Below are positions 33,677 to 42,919 of a stretch of 64,000 nucleotides of DNA, piece by piece; positions within the stretch are counted from its first letter, which is position 1, and the number at the start of each line of letters is the position of its first letter. The stretch comes from Acidobacteriota bacterium. Lineage in GTDB: Bacteria > Acidobacteriota > Blastocatellia > Chloracidobacteriales > JADJPF01. The notes under the pieces are model-generated. The model searched no databases. It saw only the letters and a list, made by a program, of their open reading frames with translations, and was not told where the DNA came from. Made by a program: the position numbers and the translations under genes. The DNA is taken from positions 1 through 64,000 of the forward strand of contig JACQZQ010000122.1 of assembly GCA_016213785.1 (NCBI GenBank), given 5' to 3'.

Positions 33677-35158
33677 ATGCACAAAATCGTTGTCATTTTT
33701 ATTATTTTTATTCTGATTAATTCTTTCTTTATATCTGCGTCCCAATCAACTCAATTACAAAGCGGACAAACTCCTTCAGTCCCTCCAAATATCATTTTCA
33801 TTCTAACAGATGATATGGATAAACCATTAATAGATTCAATGCCAACAGTTAAGCAACAACTAATGGTACAAGGTACAACATTTTCAAACTTCTTTGTTAG
33901 TGTGCCTTTATGTTGTCCATCACGCACTTCAATATTAACAGGGCAGTATGCACATAATCATGGCGTGTTAAAAAATTCTCCTCCTGAAGGAGGGTTTAGG
34001 ACTGTTTTTGCCAAAAATGTAGAGTTATCTACAATTGCTACCTCAGTTCAATCAGAGGGTTATAAAACAATCTACCTTGGTAAATATTTTAATGGCTATC
34101 CTGATAATAAACCAACTTATATCCCTCCTGGTTGGAATCAATGGTATGCTTTAACTAGTGGAGTAACAAAAGATAGGTTCTCTTTTAATTATGAAATGAA
34201 TCAGAATGGACAGATTGTCAAATATGGAGATAACCCTTCTGATTACTTAACAGATGTTTTAGCAAAACAGGCTACGGAATTTATTCAAAGTAATCAAAAT
34301 AACACACCATTTTTTATGTATTTTGCTACCTCTTCTCCTCATGCACCAGCGGTGCCTGCTCCTAGACATGCCAATCTTTTTGCAAATGCCAGAGCACCTC
34401 GTAAACTATCATTTAATGAGAAAAACGTTAGCTCGAAGCCTGATTATATTCGTGGGAGAGCATTATTGACCAAAAATCAAATAAACAAGTTAGATAATCT
34501 CTATCGCAAGCGCCTACAATCTCTACAAGCAGTTGATGAGGCAGTTGCAAAAATAATAAAGACACTAGCAGATACGGGTAAGTTAGAGAATACCTATATT
34601 ATTTTTACCTCAGATAATGGATTACAGTTTGGTGAACATCGTCTACCAGCCGGAAAGAGGACTCCTTATGAAGAATCTATAGGTGTGCCATTTGTAATTA
34701 GAGGGCCAAATGTCGCAAAAAATAAAGTGGTTAATGAACTATCTAGCATTATTGATATAGCGCCAACAATTGCTGAACTAACTAAATCAACAATGACTAA
34801 TACTACTGATGGCAGATCGCTTGTGCCATTACTAAAAAGTAACTTAGCTGTTGGGTCTTGGCGGCAAACAATTTTGCTAGAGCAATGGACATCGCCTAAA
34901 AAACAGAGACTAGATAATGAGTTTGTTGTACCCACTTATCATGGTTTAAGAAACACAAGGTATTTATATGTTGAGTATCAGAATGGAGAGCGAGAGCTTT
35001 ATGATCTAGATAAAGATCCTTTTGAACTACAGAATCTTTATACAACCGCAAATACCTCTCTTAAAAATGAACTAGCAAACAGACTGGGACTGTTGCGCAA
35101 TTGTGTAGGTGTAAATTGTCAGACACTAGAAGATTTACCAATCGTAGGCAACCCCTAA
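33677..35158 (+). CDS. Secreted sulfatase (arylsulfatase family)
   Basis: A 493-residue alkaline-phosphatase-fold sulfatase with a signal peptide (about 1-22). The signature C79-x-P81-S82-R83 contains the cysteine that must be converted to formylglycine. D45/D46 in ILTDDMD and the FTSDNG segment are metal ligands. It resembles N-acetylglucosamine-6-sulfatase-like enzymes, cleaving sulfate esters from glycans in the periplasm or outside the cell. Maturation needs an FGE or anSME enzyme; the SUMF1 proteins in this window lack the FGE cysteine pair. AAGGAAA precedes the ATG. It ends at a shared terminator. Confidence 0.9.
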   Translation: MHKIVVIFIIFILINSFFISASQSTQLQSGQTPSVPPNIIFILTDDMDKPLIDSMPTVKQQLMVQGTTFSNFFVSVPLCCPSRTSILTGQYAHNHGVLKNSPPEGGFRTVFAKNVELSTIATSVQSEGYKTIYLGKYFNGYPDNKPTYIPPGWNQWYALTSGVTKDRFSFNYEMNQNGQIVKYGDNPSDYLTDVLAKQATEFIQSNQNNTPFFMYFATSSPHAPAVPAPRHANLFANARAPRKLSFNEKNVSSKPDYIRGRALLTKNQINKLDNLYRKRLQSLQAVDEAVAKIIKTLADTGKLENTYIIFTSDNGLQFGEHRLPAGKRTPYEESIGVPFVIRGPNVAKNKVVNELSSIIDIAPTIAELTKSTMTNTTDGRSLVPLLKSNLAVGSWRQTILLEQWTSPKKQRLDNEFVVPTYHGLRNTRYLYVEYQNGERELYDLDKDPFELQNLYTTANTSLKNELANRLGLLRNCVGVNCQTLEDLPIVGNP

Positions 35159-35209
35159 AATGAATTAGATCCAATAATTAGCTACAAGAAATATTAAGTA
35201 AGAAAACAG

Positions 35210-35245
35210 AAAGCTAAAAATCAGTAAAAATGGATTTTTAGCTTT
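35210..35245. terminator. Bidirectional terminator between sulfatase and CHAT genes
   Basis: The arms aaagctaaaaatc and gatttttagcttt form a 13-bp stem with a 10-base loop. A T-run follows on the + strand and A-rich sequence precedes it, serving the minus strand. Confidence 0.75.
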
Positions 35246-35275
35246 TTGTTATTTGTGGTTAAAATTCTTGCCTCA

Positions 35276-38200
35276 TTATTTATATTCACCATTGAGAACA
35301 AAGGCAGCCCAATAATAAGGATTTTTCCAGCGTGATTGTTGAAGCATTTCTATTTGTGCTGCACGTAGTGCCGATGCAGGAGAGTGCTTTTGTCTGCCTA
35401 ACATATGTTTATAAAAACGTACCATCAGTTCTGAAGTAGCTTCTACAGGTATATTCCACATTGTAACCATTACGCGTGACGCACCTGCATAGACAAAGCC
35501 CCTTGTTAATCCTACTACTCCTAGATCTTTGGCTTTATTGAGTCGTTGTTTGATTATAAATGGGTTATCAGACTCTTCTGGATCTAGTGCTAGCCCAGTA
35601 CGACAAGCACTAAGAATCACTAAATCTACTGGTAAATCAAGGTTAAATATTGCTGCGGCACTAAGAAAACCATTCTGATTTCTACCTTCTACATCAAAAA
35701 GAGAAAGTACTATCCCAGAAAGTTCAGGATTAGGACTAAGAAAACCATGAGTAGCATAATGCACAATTCTGTATTGACCTATCTCTTGTTTTGTTGCCAT
35801 TGCCAAATTAGCATCAAATCCTAGCATTAATTTATTAGCTGATCCTGGAGTAATAGCAAGTATATCTCTTGCCATTTTTTCTGTCTCAGGTATAGGCGAT
35901 AATCCTGCAAGAATTTTCTCTAGTGAACCATTGGATAAATTATCCTGCTTTCCATTTGTTACATTTGCTGATGATTTAAGACGATTATCTTCTAGGGAAA
36001 AAACAGGGTTAGCAAAAATAGCAATATTTTTACTTGCAGGCTTGCGCCCTAGTATTTCTTGTCTTTGCAACGCAAGGCTTGCTACAGAAGGTAAATTAGT
36101 TACTTCATGAGTCAAAAGCAAAGGTGTCCAATCAGCCTTATATAGCTTTTTCACTCTCTGGCCTCTAGAAAGGCTCTTGGGCGTAGGAAGAGGTAGCGCA
36201 GCAAAAGGTACATACTGCAACATGCCTTCACTGACAATCAGTAGTCGCTTCTTTTGCCGATGCTCAGCCATTGGTTTAAGTACCATATTACTTAATTCAG
36301 TTACAGCCATTGCCATTTCACTTTGTGCCTTGTTTAATCGCTGAGCAAATTTTTCATCACTTTCAAAACTCTTTCTTTCCCGTGCAGTAAACAATTGGTA
36401 AACGCGTAATGCAAGAGTTTCTATCTCTGTACGTTTAGGTAGCTTATAACTAGCAATTGAAGTCTGTGTAACTGCCCATACATAGCTATGCTCACTTCCT
36501 AAGGCATACTCTAGTAATACTGTATCATCAAGTAGTTGTTCTTGAATTTGATCTAGTGTAATAGGTTGGGGTTGTTGTTGTGCTGCATAATGAGGATTAT
36601 TCTTATATATTAATGCTTCTACATATTGCAGTTCATTGTTTACTTTTTCTGCTTCTTGTTTTGCAGCATTCTCTTCTGCTTCAGTATGCTTACGAGTAAA
36701 AAGTTGCAGTAAATTTTCTGCTTTGATATTAATTTGCTTTCTAAGATTGCGTTCCCGCTCCAATAGCTGAGGATCTATGCCTTGACGTATATCTATGCGG
36801 GCTTCGGTTAGTATTTCTCGAAAAGTACGTGCACGTGCACGTTCACTGGCTTGTAATGCCAATACATCATAACCTGCTGATGGCTCTTCTTGATGTAGTT
36901 TCATCAGTAAATCTATATAAAATTCATAGTAATTATTCTGTGAGGCAGTAAAAGAGGCGCGTAGTTCTTTAACACTTATCTTGGTACGTAATGATTCAAT
37001 AAGGGTAAGTGCTTGTTGGGTTAAAGCAAGAGCTTCTTTGTATTCATTAGTACTATATTTAAGCTTAGCCATATTTAAGAATGTACTTGCTTCTAATGAT
37101 TTATCCTCTATGGCTCTTGCCAGTACTAATGCCTGATTAAAACAGTCAATGGCTTTTTGATTTTCTTTTATTAAAAAGTAAGTTCTCCCTAAATTCCTAA
37201 GAGCAGATGCTGTATTAGGTTTATCATCTATTGACCTTGCAAGTTGTAAGGCTTGATTATGAAAATCAAGTGCTTTCTGATTTTCACCTAAGTCTTCATA
37301 AACTATGCCAATGTGAGAGAGTCTACTTGGCACCAATGCTTTATCACGGCTCGCTTTTACTATTGCAAGTGATTGGTTTAGGTAATCTAGTGCTTTTTGG
37401 GGTTCTCCCAAGGCAATATAAACTATGCCAATATAATTAAAAATGTGTGCTTCTTCAAACTGAGCAAAAAGCGGAGCAAATTCAGGTGGAGGGTCATCAG
37501 TTACTTTTTTTCCTGATATTGCTTGATGGTAAAAATCAAGTGCTTTTTGATACTCTCCTAGTAAATCATAAATAACCCCAATTTGGCTTAAGATTACTGT
37601 TTGTACTCCATTATTTGGTAGAGGTAGAGATAAGGCTTGATTAAAACTATCAAGTGCTTTTTGTAGCTCTTCCACTTCAACATAACTTACTCCTATACTA
37701 TATAGTACATATACCTGCCATTTAATATCATCTAACTTCTGATAGATGGCTAATGCTTGGCATAGATAATCAAGTGCTTTTTGATGCTCTTGCAATACTT
37801 GATAAGAAGTACCAATAACTCCTAATAGTTGTGCTTCATAACCCTTATCCTCTAATTTCTTAATGATTTCTAATGCTTGGTGGAAAAAATCAAGTCCTTT
37901 TTGATTTTCATCTAGATCCTTGTAAGAACCACCTAAAGAATAAAGAGTTGTTGCTATTCTCTCTTGATCTCCAACGAGTTGCCATTCTTTTAGTGCTGCT
38001 TCATAGCTTTCTATTGTCTTTTGTAAGAATTCAGGAGTTATTTTTACAGATAAAGATTCTTTATAAATATCTGATAATATTTGTTGGGCAGTAAGGCAAT
38101 GGGAATCTTTTGCTATAGCCTGTCGCAACTCTATAATACTAATTTTATATTTGCCAGGTTTGGCTCTTTTATCTGTAGATTGTACCTTTAACTTATAGTT

Positions 38201-38536
38201 TGCTGTCTTCTCTGATATAAATGAGAGTGGCTCTTGACCATATTCGGCATTAGGGCTATCAACTGTCTGAAGTTGCTTATTATCAGCGTCAAAAATTGAA
38301 ACAGCTACATCTATACGGTTTTGTTCTACAACCACTTTAAGGTATTGCCCAGCATTGAGGCTAATTTGGTAAGAATGGCTATCACCTGCTTTTAGCTCTA
38401 GTTCAAGAGTTTTACCTTGCTCCAATTTATCCATATCATTCTTTGGTATGATAACTTCCTGTGATGGTGAAGTTATTACTGTCTTTGGTGTAAAACTATA
38501 AAATGGAAAAATTAGGTAAAAAAGTAGAAGTAGCAT
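35276..38536 (-). CDS. TPR-CHAT protease-like protein
   Basis: A 1086-residue protein. It begins with a hydrophobic segment (about 1-17, signal or anchor), then a beta-rich pre-peptidase-like region (about 40-135), ten or so TPR repeats (about 145-545), a helical linker and a C-terminal CHAT domain (about 760-1086). The caspase-like dyad is intact: H930 in YATHGF and C978 in LSACRTG. CHAT proteins are caspase-related proteases found in bacterial conflict and cell-death systems; TPRs recruit partners. The export signal would put the protease outside the cytoplasm, which is unusual for a suicide system but common in Acidobacteriota/cyanobacteria-type CHAT proteins. GAGAGGG precedes the ATG. Confidence 0.88.
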   Translation of the reverse strand: MLLLLFYLIFPFYSFTPKTVITSPSQEVIIPKNDMDKLEQGKTLELELKAGDSHSYQISLNAGQYLKVVVEQNRIDVAVSIFDADNKQLQTVDSPNAEYGQEPLSFISEKTANYKLKVQSTDKRAKPGKYKISIIELRQAIAKDSHCLTAQQILSDIYKESLSVKITPEFLQKTIESYEAALKEWQLVGDQERIATTLYSLGGSYKDLDENQKGLDFFHQALEIIKKLEDKGYEAQLLGVIGTSYQVLQEHQKALDYLCQALAIYQKLDDIKWQVYVLYSIGVSYVEVEELQKALDSFNQALSLPLPNNGVQTVILSQIGVIYDLLGEYQKALDFYHQAISGKKVTDDPPPEFAPLFAQFEEAHIFNYIGIVYIALGEPQKALDYLNQSLAIVKASRDKALVPSRLSHIGIVYEDLGENQKALDFHNQALQLARSIDDKPNTASALRNLGRTYFLIKENQKAIDCFNQALVLARAIEDKSLEASTFLNMAKLKYSTNEYKEALALTQQALTLIESLRTKISVKELRASFTASQNNYYEFYIDLLMKLHQEEPSAGYDVLALQASERARARTFREILTEARIDIRQGIDPQLLERERNLRKQINIKAENLLQLFTRKHTEAEENAAKQEAEKVNNELQYVEALIYKNNPHYAAQQQPQPITLDQIQEQLLDDTVLLEYALGSEHSYVWAVTQTSIASYKLPKRTEIETLALRVYQLFTARERKSFESDEKFAQRLNKAQSEMAMAVTELSNMVLKPMAEHRQKKRLLIVSEGMLQYVPFAALPLPTPKSLSRGQRVKKLYKADWTPLLLTHEVTNLPSVASLALQRQEILGRKPASKNIAIFANPVFSLEDNRLKSSANVTNGKQDNLSNGSLEKILAGLSPIPETEKMARDILAITPGSANKLMLGFDANLAMATKQEIGQYRIVHYATHGFLSPNPELSGIVLSLFDVEGRNQNGFLSAAAIFNLDLPVDLVILSACRTGLALDPEESDNPFIIKQRLNKAKDLGVVGLTRGFVYAGASRVMVTMWNIPVEATSELMVRFYKHMLGRQKHSPASALRAAQIEMLQQSRWKNPYYWAAFVLNGEYK

Positions 38537-38809
38537 TAAACCCTCTCACTATATCTTATTATAATATGGTTTGTAGATAACCTACGAGTTGATATGCTTC
38601 TGAGCCTAGGTTTGATGTTTCAATTGTTCTATAGGCTGTTTAGACAAACAAAATGATAGCATAAAATTATTGTAGATAAATTGAGTAGGGTTAAATATAG
38701 TCTGATTGGAAAGCCAAAAAAGCATCCTCTTTATCCATAATATCTATAAGAAGAAATATTAACTAGAGACTAAAATTTAATAATCTCTAAGGTATATTTC
38801 TTAAGCAAT

Positions 38810-39571
38810 TTATAAGGGTGTGCCTCCACCTGATTCAAAATAAGGTCTATAAAGTTCATTAAAGTCTTTTAAGCTCTTTTCCAAAATAGCTGGTAAAGAT
38901 TCTAAATCATCAGAATTAACTGTTAAGTTAACACAATTAAGAAAAGCCATATAGGTATCTAAGGTTTTTACTTGTGGAGAAACAAGCACAATATAAACAC
39001 GTCTACGATATTTTGGCATTAAGGAACTAACATGGCGAAGTACTGCAATTCCCCCTTGTCTAGCAGCATCAAATTGAGGATCAAGCACTAGTAAGTCTAC
39101 CTTTACATCATGCATTATTTCTAAAGCTTGTGCCGAGGTTTGCCCTACGTGAATATCATAGCGGGAGTCTCCCATAGTTTGTTCTATTACTTGTCTTTGG
39201 TTTTGATCTGCGCAGCAGATTAGCATATTTTTTCTAGCCCAAGCATAGCCAGTTTTTGGGTCTATGCCTTTTGGTAGAGCAGCAGTAGGTGCAGCCACTG
39301 GAGTTGCTGCCGTTGCACCTGCCATCATTTGCATAAACATCATCATAGTTTCTTGTAAATTTCCTGGTATACCTGCCTTAGTATTAGGAGCACCCATAAC
39401 ATTAGTACGAGCCATTGTTGCATCGCTCTTTAATGTTGCTTCAGGTTTAGGAGGGGGTGACATAGTAACAGTTTTTCTACATCTAGGGCATTCCATAGTA
39501 AATGCATAGGGGGGTGCTTGACTATCATCAATATGAACATCAAAGCCACAAGATGGACACATCTGATTCAT
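38810..39571 (-). CDS. Zinc ribbon-receiver-like protein
   Basis: A 253-residue protein with an N-terminal zinc ribbon (C5, C8, C28, C31), a linker rich in Ala, Met and Pro, and a C-terminal response-regulator-like domain (about 115-245, LICCADQNQRQVI then LLVLDPQFD). The receiver fold seems to keep the phospho-acceptor-type Asp on strand 3, but the acidic pocket at the end of strand 1 is atypical (ADQN), so phosphorylation is uncertain. It is downstream of pilT by 54 bp on the same strand, so a role in type IV pilus motility control is likely. AGGAG lies 11 bases before the ATG. Confidence 0.75.
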   Translation of the reverse strand: MNQMCPSCGFDVHIDDSQAPPYAFTMECPRCRKTVTMSPPPKPEATLKSDATMARTNVMGAPNTKAGIPGNLQETMMMFMQMMAGATAATPVAAPTAALPKGIDPKTGYAWARKNMLICCADQNQRQVIEQTMGDSRYDIHVGQTSAQALEIMHDVKVDLLVLDPQFDAARQGGIAVLRHVSSLMPKYRRRVYIVLVSPQVKTLDTYMAFLNCVNLTVNSDDLESLPAILEKSLKDFNELYRPYFESGGGTPL

Positions 39572-39625
39572 AAATGTTTTTGCTCCTAAAAATAACCTTT
39601 AGTTTATAAATTTGACTTAATATTT

Positions 39626-40828
39626 TTAGCGCTCTATTAAATTACGCATAGACCCTGCTCCAAAAGAAGCACTACGATTAGAACTATCCCCTCTAGAAGA
39701 ATCCTGCCCACCTACAACAAAGTCACTAGAAGCCCCAAGACCTGATAAACGAAGTTGTAAATTACTAGGATTAGTTGAGAATGATAAGCCATCCTCTTTG
39801 CTAATAATACCCTGACGTATCCATTTTTCAATTACTTGGTCAAAGTGTTGCATTCCTTCAAGTTCTCCATCATTCATAGCATCTAGTAAGGACTTGCCTT
39901 CGCTTTCACCCTTCTCAATATATTCTCTAGTACGGGGAGTAGATTTTAGGATTTCTACAGCAGCCATCCGACCTTTTCCATCTGCGCGTGGAACAAGCCT
40001 TTGAGAAATTATATAGCGGAAAGACTGTGCTAGACGAACCCGAATAATATGCTCTTCGTTTTTAGGATAAAGACCAATAATACGATCTATGGTTTTAGAA
40101 GCATCTGTAGTGTGAAGTGTTGAAAGTACTAAGTGGCCTGTTTCAGAAGCCTCTAATGCAATTTCTGTTGTTTCTAAATCTCTCATCTCACCTACTAGTA
40201 TTACTTTAGGGGCTTGACGTAGAGCAGCCCGCAAAGCAAGGGCAAATGATGGGGTATCACTACCTAATTCGCGTTGATTGATTGTAGAATTTTTATGAGA
40301 GTGGAGAAACTCTATAGGATCTTCAATAGTAACAATATGATAATATTTTTCACGATTAATCTTATCAATGATAGCTGCTAGAGTTGAAGATTTGCCACTA
40401 CCTGTAGGCCCAGTAAGCAACACAATACCATTTTTATAAAAAGAAATTTCCCCTAATTGTGGAGGTAAGGTTAAAGATTCAATGGTTGGAACTTCTGTAG
40501 GAATTACCCGCATCACTATACAATAAGTGCCGCGCTGAGAAAAAATATTAACTCTAAACCTTGTACGTTGATGAATACTAAATGAAATATCTACCGAGCC
40601 ACTCTTAAGCAATTTTTCTGCTGCATCATTATTGCCAGAAAGTAGCGACATAGCTATAACTTCAGTTTGATAAGGAGTAAGTACTCTTAACCCCTTTATT
40701 TCTACAGGCGTTAACTTACCATTTATTTCTACTTGAGGGGGTCGGCCAACAGAGAAATTTAAGTCGCTAATATTATCAGCCGTAGCTAACATTTTTTCAA
40801 TAAGCGGGGGTAATTCAAAAAAACTCAT
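39626..40828 (-). CDS. pilT: Type IV pilus retraction ATPase (PilT/PilU family)
   Basis: A 400-residue hexameric ATPase that depolymerises type IV pili for twitching motility. It has Walker A GPTGSGKSS (K146), an Asp box/Walker B segment VILVGEMRDLET, and the His-box HLVLSTLHTTDASKT with the PilT hallmark DRIIGLYP. The C-terminal 40 residues are Ser/Gly-rich and longer than in classic PilT (about 345 residues). AGGAGG (minus strand) is 9 bases before the ATG, and a palindrome (actcatatgagt) overlaps the start codon. It is followed by the zinc ribbon-receiver gene. PilT versus PilU cannot be decided here. Confidence 0.92.
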   Translation of the reverse strand: MSFFELPPLIEKMLATADNISDLNFSVGRPPQVEINGKLTPVEIKGLRVLTPYQTEVIAMSLLSGNNDAAEKLLKSGSVDISFSIHQRTRFRVNIFSQRGTYCIVMRVIPTEVPTIESLTLPPQLGEISFYKNGIVLLTGPTGSGKSSTLAAIIDKINREKYYHIVTIEDPIEFLHSHKNSTINQRELGSDTPSFALALRAALRQAPKVILVGEMRDLETTEIALEASETGHLVLSTLHTTDASKTIDRIIGLYPKNEEHIIRVRLAQSFRYIISQRLVPRADGKGRMAAVEILKSTPRTREYIEKGESEGKSLLDAMNDGELEGMQHFDQVIEKWIRQGIISKEDGLSFSTNPSNLQLRLSGLGASSDFVVGGQDSSRGDSSNRSASFGAGSMRNLIER

Positions 40829-41009
40829 ATGAGTCTTCCTCCTACATTAAAGGCTAACTATTCTAGAATAAGCACTTTCAAAGTTTAGAGCAATATATTT
40901 TAGAGTTTTATTTTTAGTTTCTAGCCCTGAAGAACTGTTGCTCTTAATCAAAAGTTTAGCCAATTGATTTTTAAGCTCTTACAAGTATGACAATCAATTT
41001 TAGGGACAA

Positions 41010-41660
41010 TTACCTTTTTAGGTTTTCTAAAAAAGCAGTTGTACGTTTGCTTATATCACTATGTTTTACTAAATCAGATATTACAGCTACTGCGCTTGCA
41101 CCAGCTTCTAAGACACTCAAGGCATTTTCCAAGGTAATTCCACCAATAGCAACTATTGGTTTATTAACCTTAAGACAGATTTCTTTTAATAAATCTAAAC
41201 CTATTTGTCCATCAGTAACACCTTTACTAGCTTCGGGTTTTGTTAGGGTTCTAAACACTGGCCCCACAGCAATATAGTCTATAGGTAATTTATTAGCCAT
41301 TAAGGCTTGTGTTAATGAATGTGTTGAGAGGCCAATTATAGCATTTTGGCCTAAAATCAAGCGAGCTTTTTCTGGTGAGAGATCATCTTGTCCTAAATGT
41401 ACTCCATCAGCTTTAACCATTTTAGCAATATCAACACGGTCATTAATAATTATATAAGCCCCTCTTTTATGGGCTATTTCCACTGATAGAGAAGCTATTT
41501 GATAAAAATCATTTGTTGGCAAAGTCTTTTCTCTAAGCTGAATTAAGCGCCCTCCACCAGCTAAAATAGCTGATACAATTTCTAGATGACTACTTTTAGC
41601 TATTTCTCTATCTGTAATAGCGTAAAGTCCTTTATGATCAATAGTATTAAATAAGCTCAT
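41010..41660 (-). CDS. thiE: Thiamine phosphate synthase
   Basis: A 216-residue TIM-barrel enzyme that joins the thiazole phosphate and HMP pyrophosphate moieties to give thiamine phosphate. Diagnostic segments include LYAITDRE, RLIQLREKTL, INDRVDIAKMVKADGVHLGQ, IGLSTHS, YIAVGPVF, and PIVAIGGI. The length fits ThiE. It stands alone, with no thiM, thiD or thiC nearby, and no TPP riboswitch motif (CTGAGA) is visible in the 104-bp upstream gap. It may be involved in salvage. Confidence 0.95.
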   Translation of the reverse strand: MSLFNTIDHKGLYAITDREIAKSSHLEIVSAILAGGGRLIQLREKTLPTNDFYQIASLSVEIAHKRGAYIIINDRVDIAKMVKADGVHLGQDDLSPEKARLILGQNAIIGLSTHSLTQALMANKLPIDYIAVGPVFRTLTKPEASKGVTDGQIGLDLLKEICLKVNKPIVAIGGITLENALSVLEAGASAVAVISDLVKHSDISKRTTAFLENLKR

Positions 41661-41764
41661 TGCTCTTACTAGAGGGTTTTTCTAGATGTTTTAATCTCTA
41701 AACTAGGTTATTATAAACACAAAAAATATCTTCGTCACTAAAAGTTTTTCACAAACCAACTATT

Positions 41765-42703
41765 ATGAGTAATTTACCTAAAACAAAAACAATTAGCGTT
41801 GCTGTACTTGATATGAATGATGGTTTTAAGAATCAAGGTATTGGATGCATTTATCAATTACTAGAAAATTCCCAGGAGTCTTGGAAATCCCGTCACCAAT
41901 CCTCTTTAGAACTTAATATAGAACACTTCCGGGTAAGAGATTTTGGAGAAGTACCTAAGCATTGCTTTGATATTTATATATCAAGTGGTGGCCCAGGTTC
42001 ACCCCACGATGGAGAGGGCAAACAATGGGAAATAGACTATTTTAATCTTCTAGATTCAGTCGTTGAGCATAATTTACATAAACAGCGAAAAACCTTCTTT
42101 TTTGCTATCTGTCATTCTTTTCAAGTCTTGACTAGGCATTTTGCTTTTGCTGAAGTTTGTGATGCTCCTAGATCGGTTTATGGTATTATGCCAGCCTATC
42201 CAACTCCTGTAGGTATGTCTTCTTATATGTTAGAGGGTTTAGGAGAAAGGTTTTTCGCCTTTGAACGCCGTAATTATCAAGTAGTCCACCCTGATGAATC
42301 TGCACTAGAAAAAATAGAAGCCAAAGTTTTAGCGCTAGAAAGCCGTCATGGGCTTAGAGGAAAAGCTATTATGACCCTATCTATAGGTGGTGAAGAATTT
42401 CAAGCAACTCAATTTCACCCAGAAGCCGATAGAGATAGCATATTACGTAACTTTTTAGACCCAGAAAAGCGCGAACATATATTAGCTCATAATGGAGAAG
42501 AACTTTTTAATAAAATGCTAGCAAGTCTACGCTCAGAAGATAGAGTAAAACGAACCCATGATTTAATTATGCCAAGGTTCTTAAATAAGGCCTATCACCA
42601 TTTATTAGAAATAGATAGTCGAAAAGCAACACGCTTACCTCGCGAACCTCAATTAATAGAAAACCTTCAAACACTTCCAGAAGATCTACTCTATGAAGTT
42701 TAG
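41765..42703 (+). CDS. Class I glutamine amidotransferase-like protein
   Basis: A 312-residue protein with a class I GATase domain: the SSGGPGSP oxyanion region, the nucleophile C116 in AICHSFQ, and the His-Glu of FHPEAD (H218, E220). The normally GxCxG nucleophile elbow is altered (ICHS), but the triad is complete. The C-terminal 80 residues have no recognised domain. GATases move ammonia from glutamine to a partner; no synthetase gene is adjacent, so the acceptor is unknown. It runs divergently from thiE across 104 bp. It ends in a clear terminator. Confidence 0.85.
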   Translation: MSNLPKTKTISVAVLDMNDGFKNQGIGCIYQLLENSQESWKSRHQSSLELNIEHFRVRDFGEVPKHCFDIYISSGGPGSPHDGEGKQWEIDYFNLLDSVVEHNLHKQRKTFFFAICHSFQVLTRHFAFAEVCDAPRSVYGIMPAYPTPVGMSSYMLEGLGERFFAFERRNYQVVHPDESALEKIEAKVLALESRHGLRGKAIMTLSIGGEEFQATQFHPEADRDSILRNFLDPEKREHILAHNGEELFNKMLASLRSEDRVKRTHDLIMPRFLNKAYHHLLEIDSRKATRLPREPQLIENLQTLPEDLLYEV

Positions 42704-42710
42704 TTAATCA

Positions 42711-42750
42711 AAAAAGGTGGTTAAAGATAATAAACCTTAATCACCTTTTT
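42711..42750 (+). terminator. Rho-independent terminator after the amidotransferase
   Basis: The arms aaaaaggtggttaa and ttaatcaccttttt pair with one G-T wobble around a 12-base loop, and end in a T-run. It lies 8 bases after the amidotransferase stop codon. Confidence 0.8.
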
Positions 42751-42840
42751 TACTAAATTCCTAAAAAATAATTTCTAACAACTTGATAGGTCTAAGGTCT
42801 CCTACTTTTTATTGTTACCAAGGCTTTATATTTCCAAGAA

Positions 42841-42869
42841 ATAGCTTAAAATAGCTTAAAATAGCTTAA
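42841..42869. repeat. Three 10-bp tandem repeats (atagcttaaa)
   Basis: Three head-to-tail copies of atagcttaaa (last copy ends in c) lie 51 bases before the epimerase ATG at 42920. The position suggests a possible operator, or a simple unstable repeat. Confidence 0.5.
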
Positions 42870-42919
42870 CCCTTCTATCGCTTAGTTACTAACATTTTTT
42901 ATTTAGGAAAACATTTGTT

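Noticed and set aside
40859-40870. 12-bp palindrome tattctagaata upstream of pilT as an operator
   Set aside because: A short AT-rich palindrome occurs easily by chance here; nothing else supports an operator.
41661-41764. TPP riboswitch upstream of thiE
   Set aside because: No CTGAGA or related TPP box is visible in the short upstream gap.
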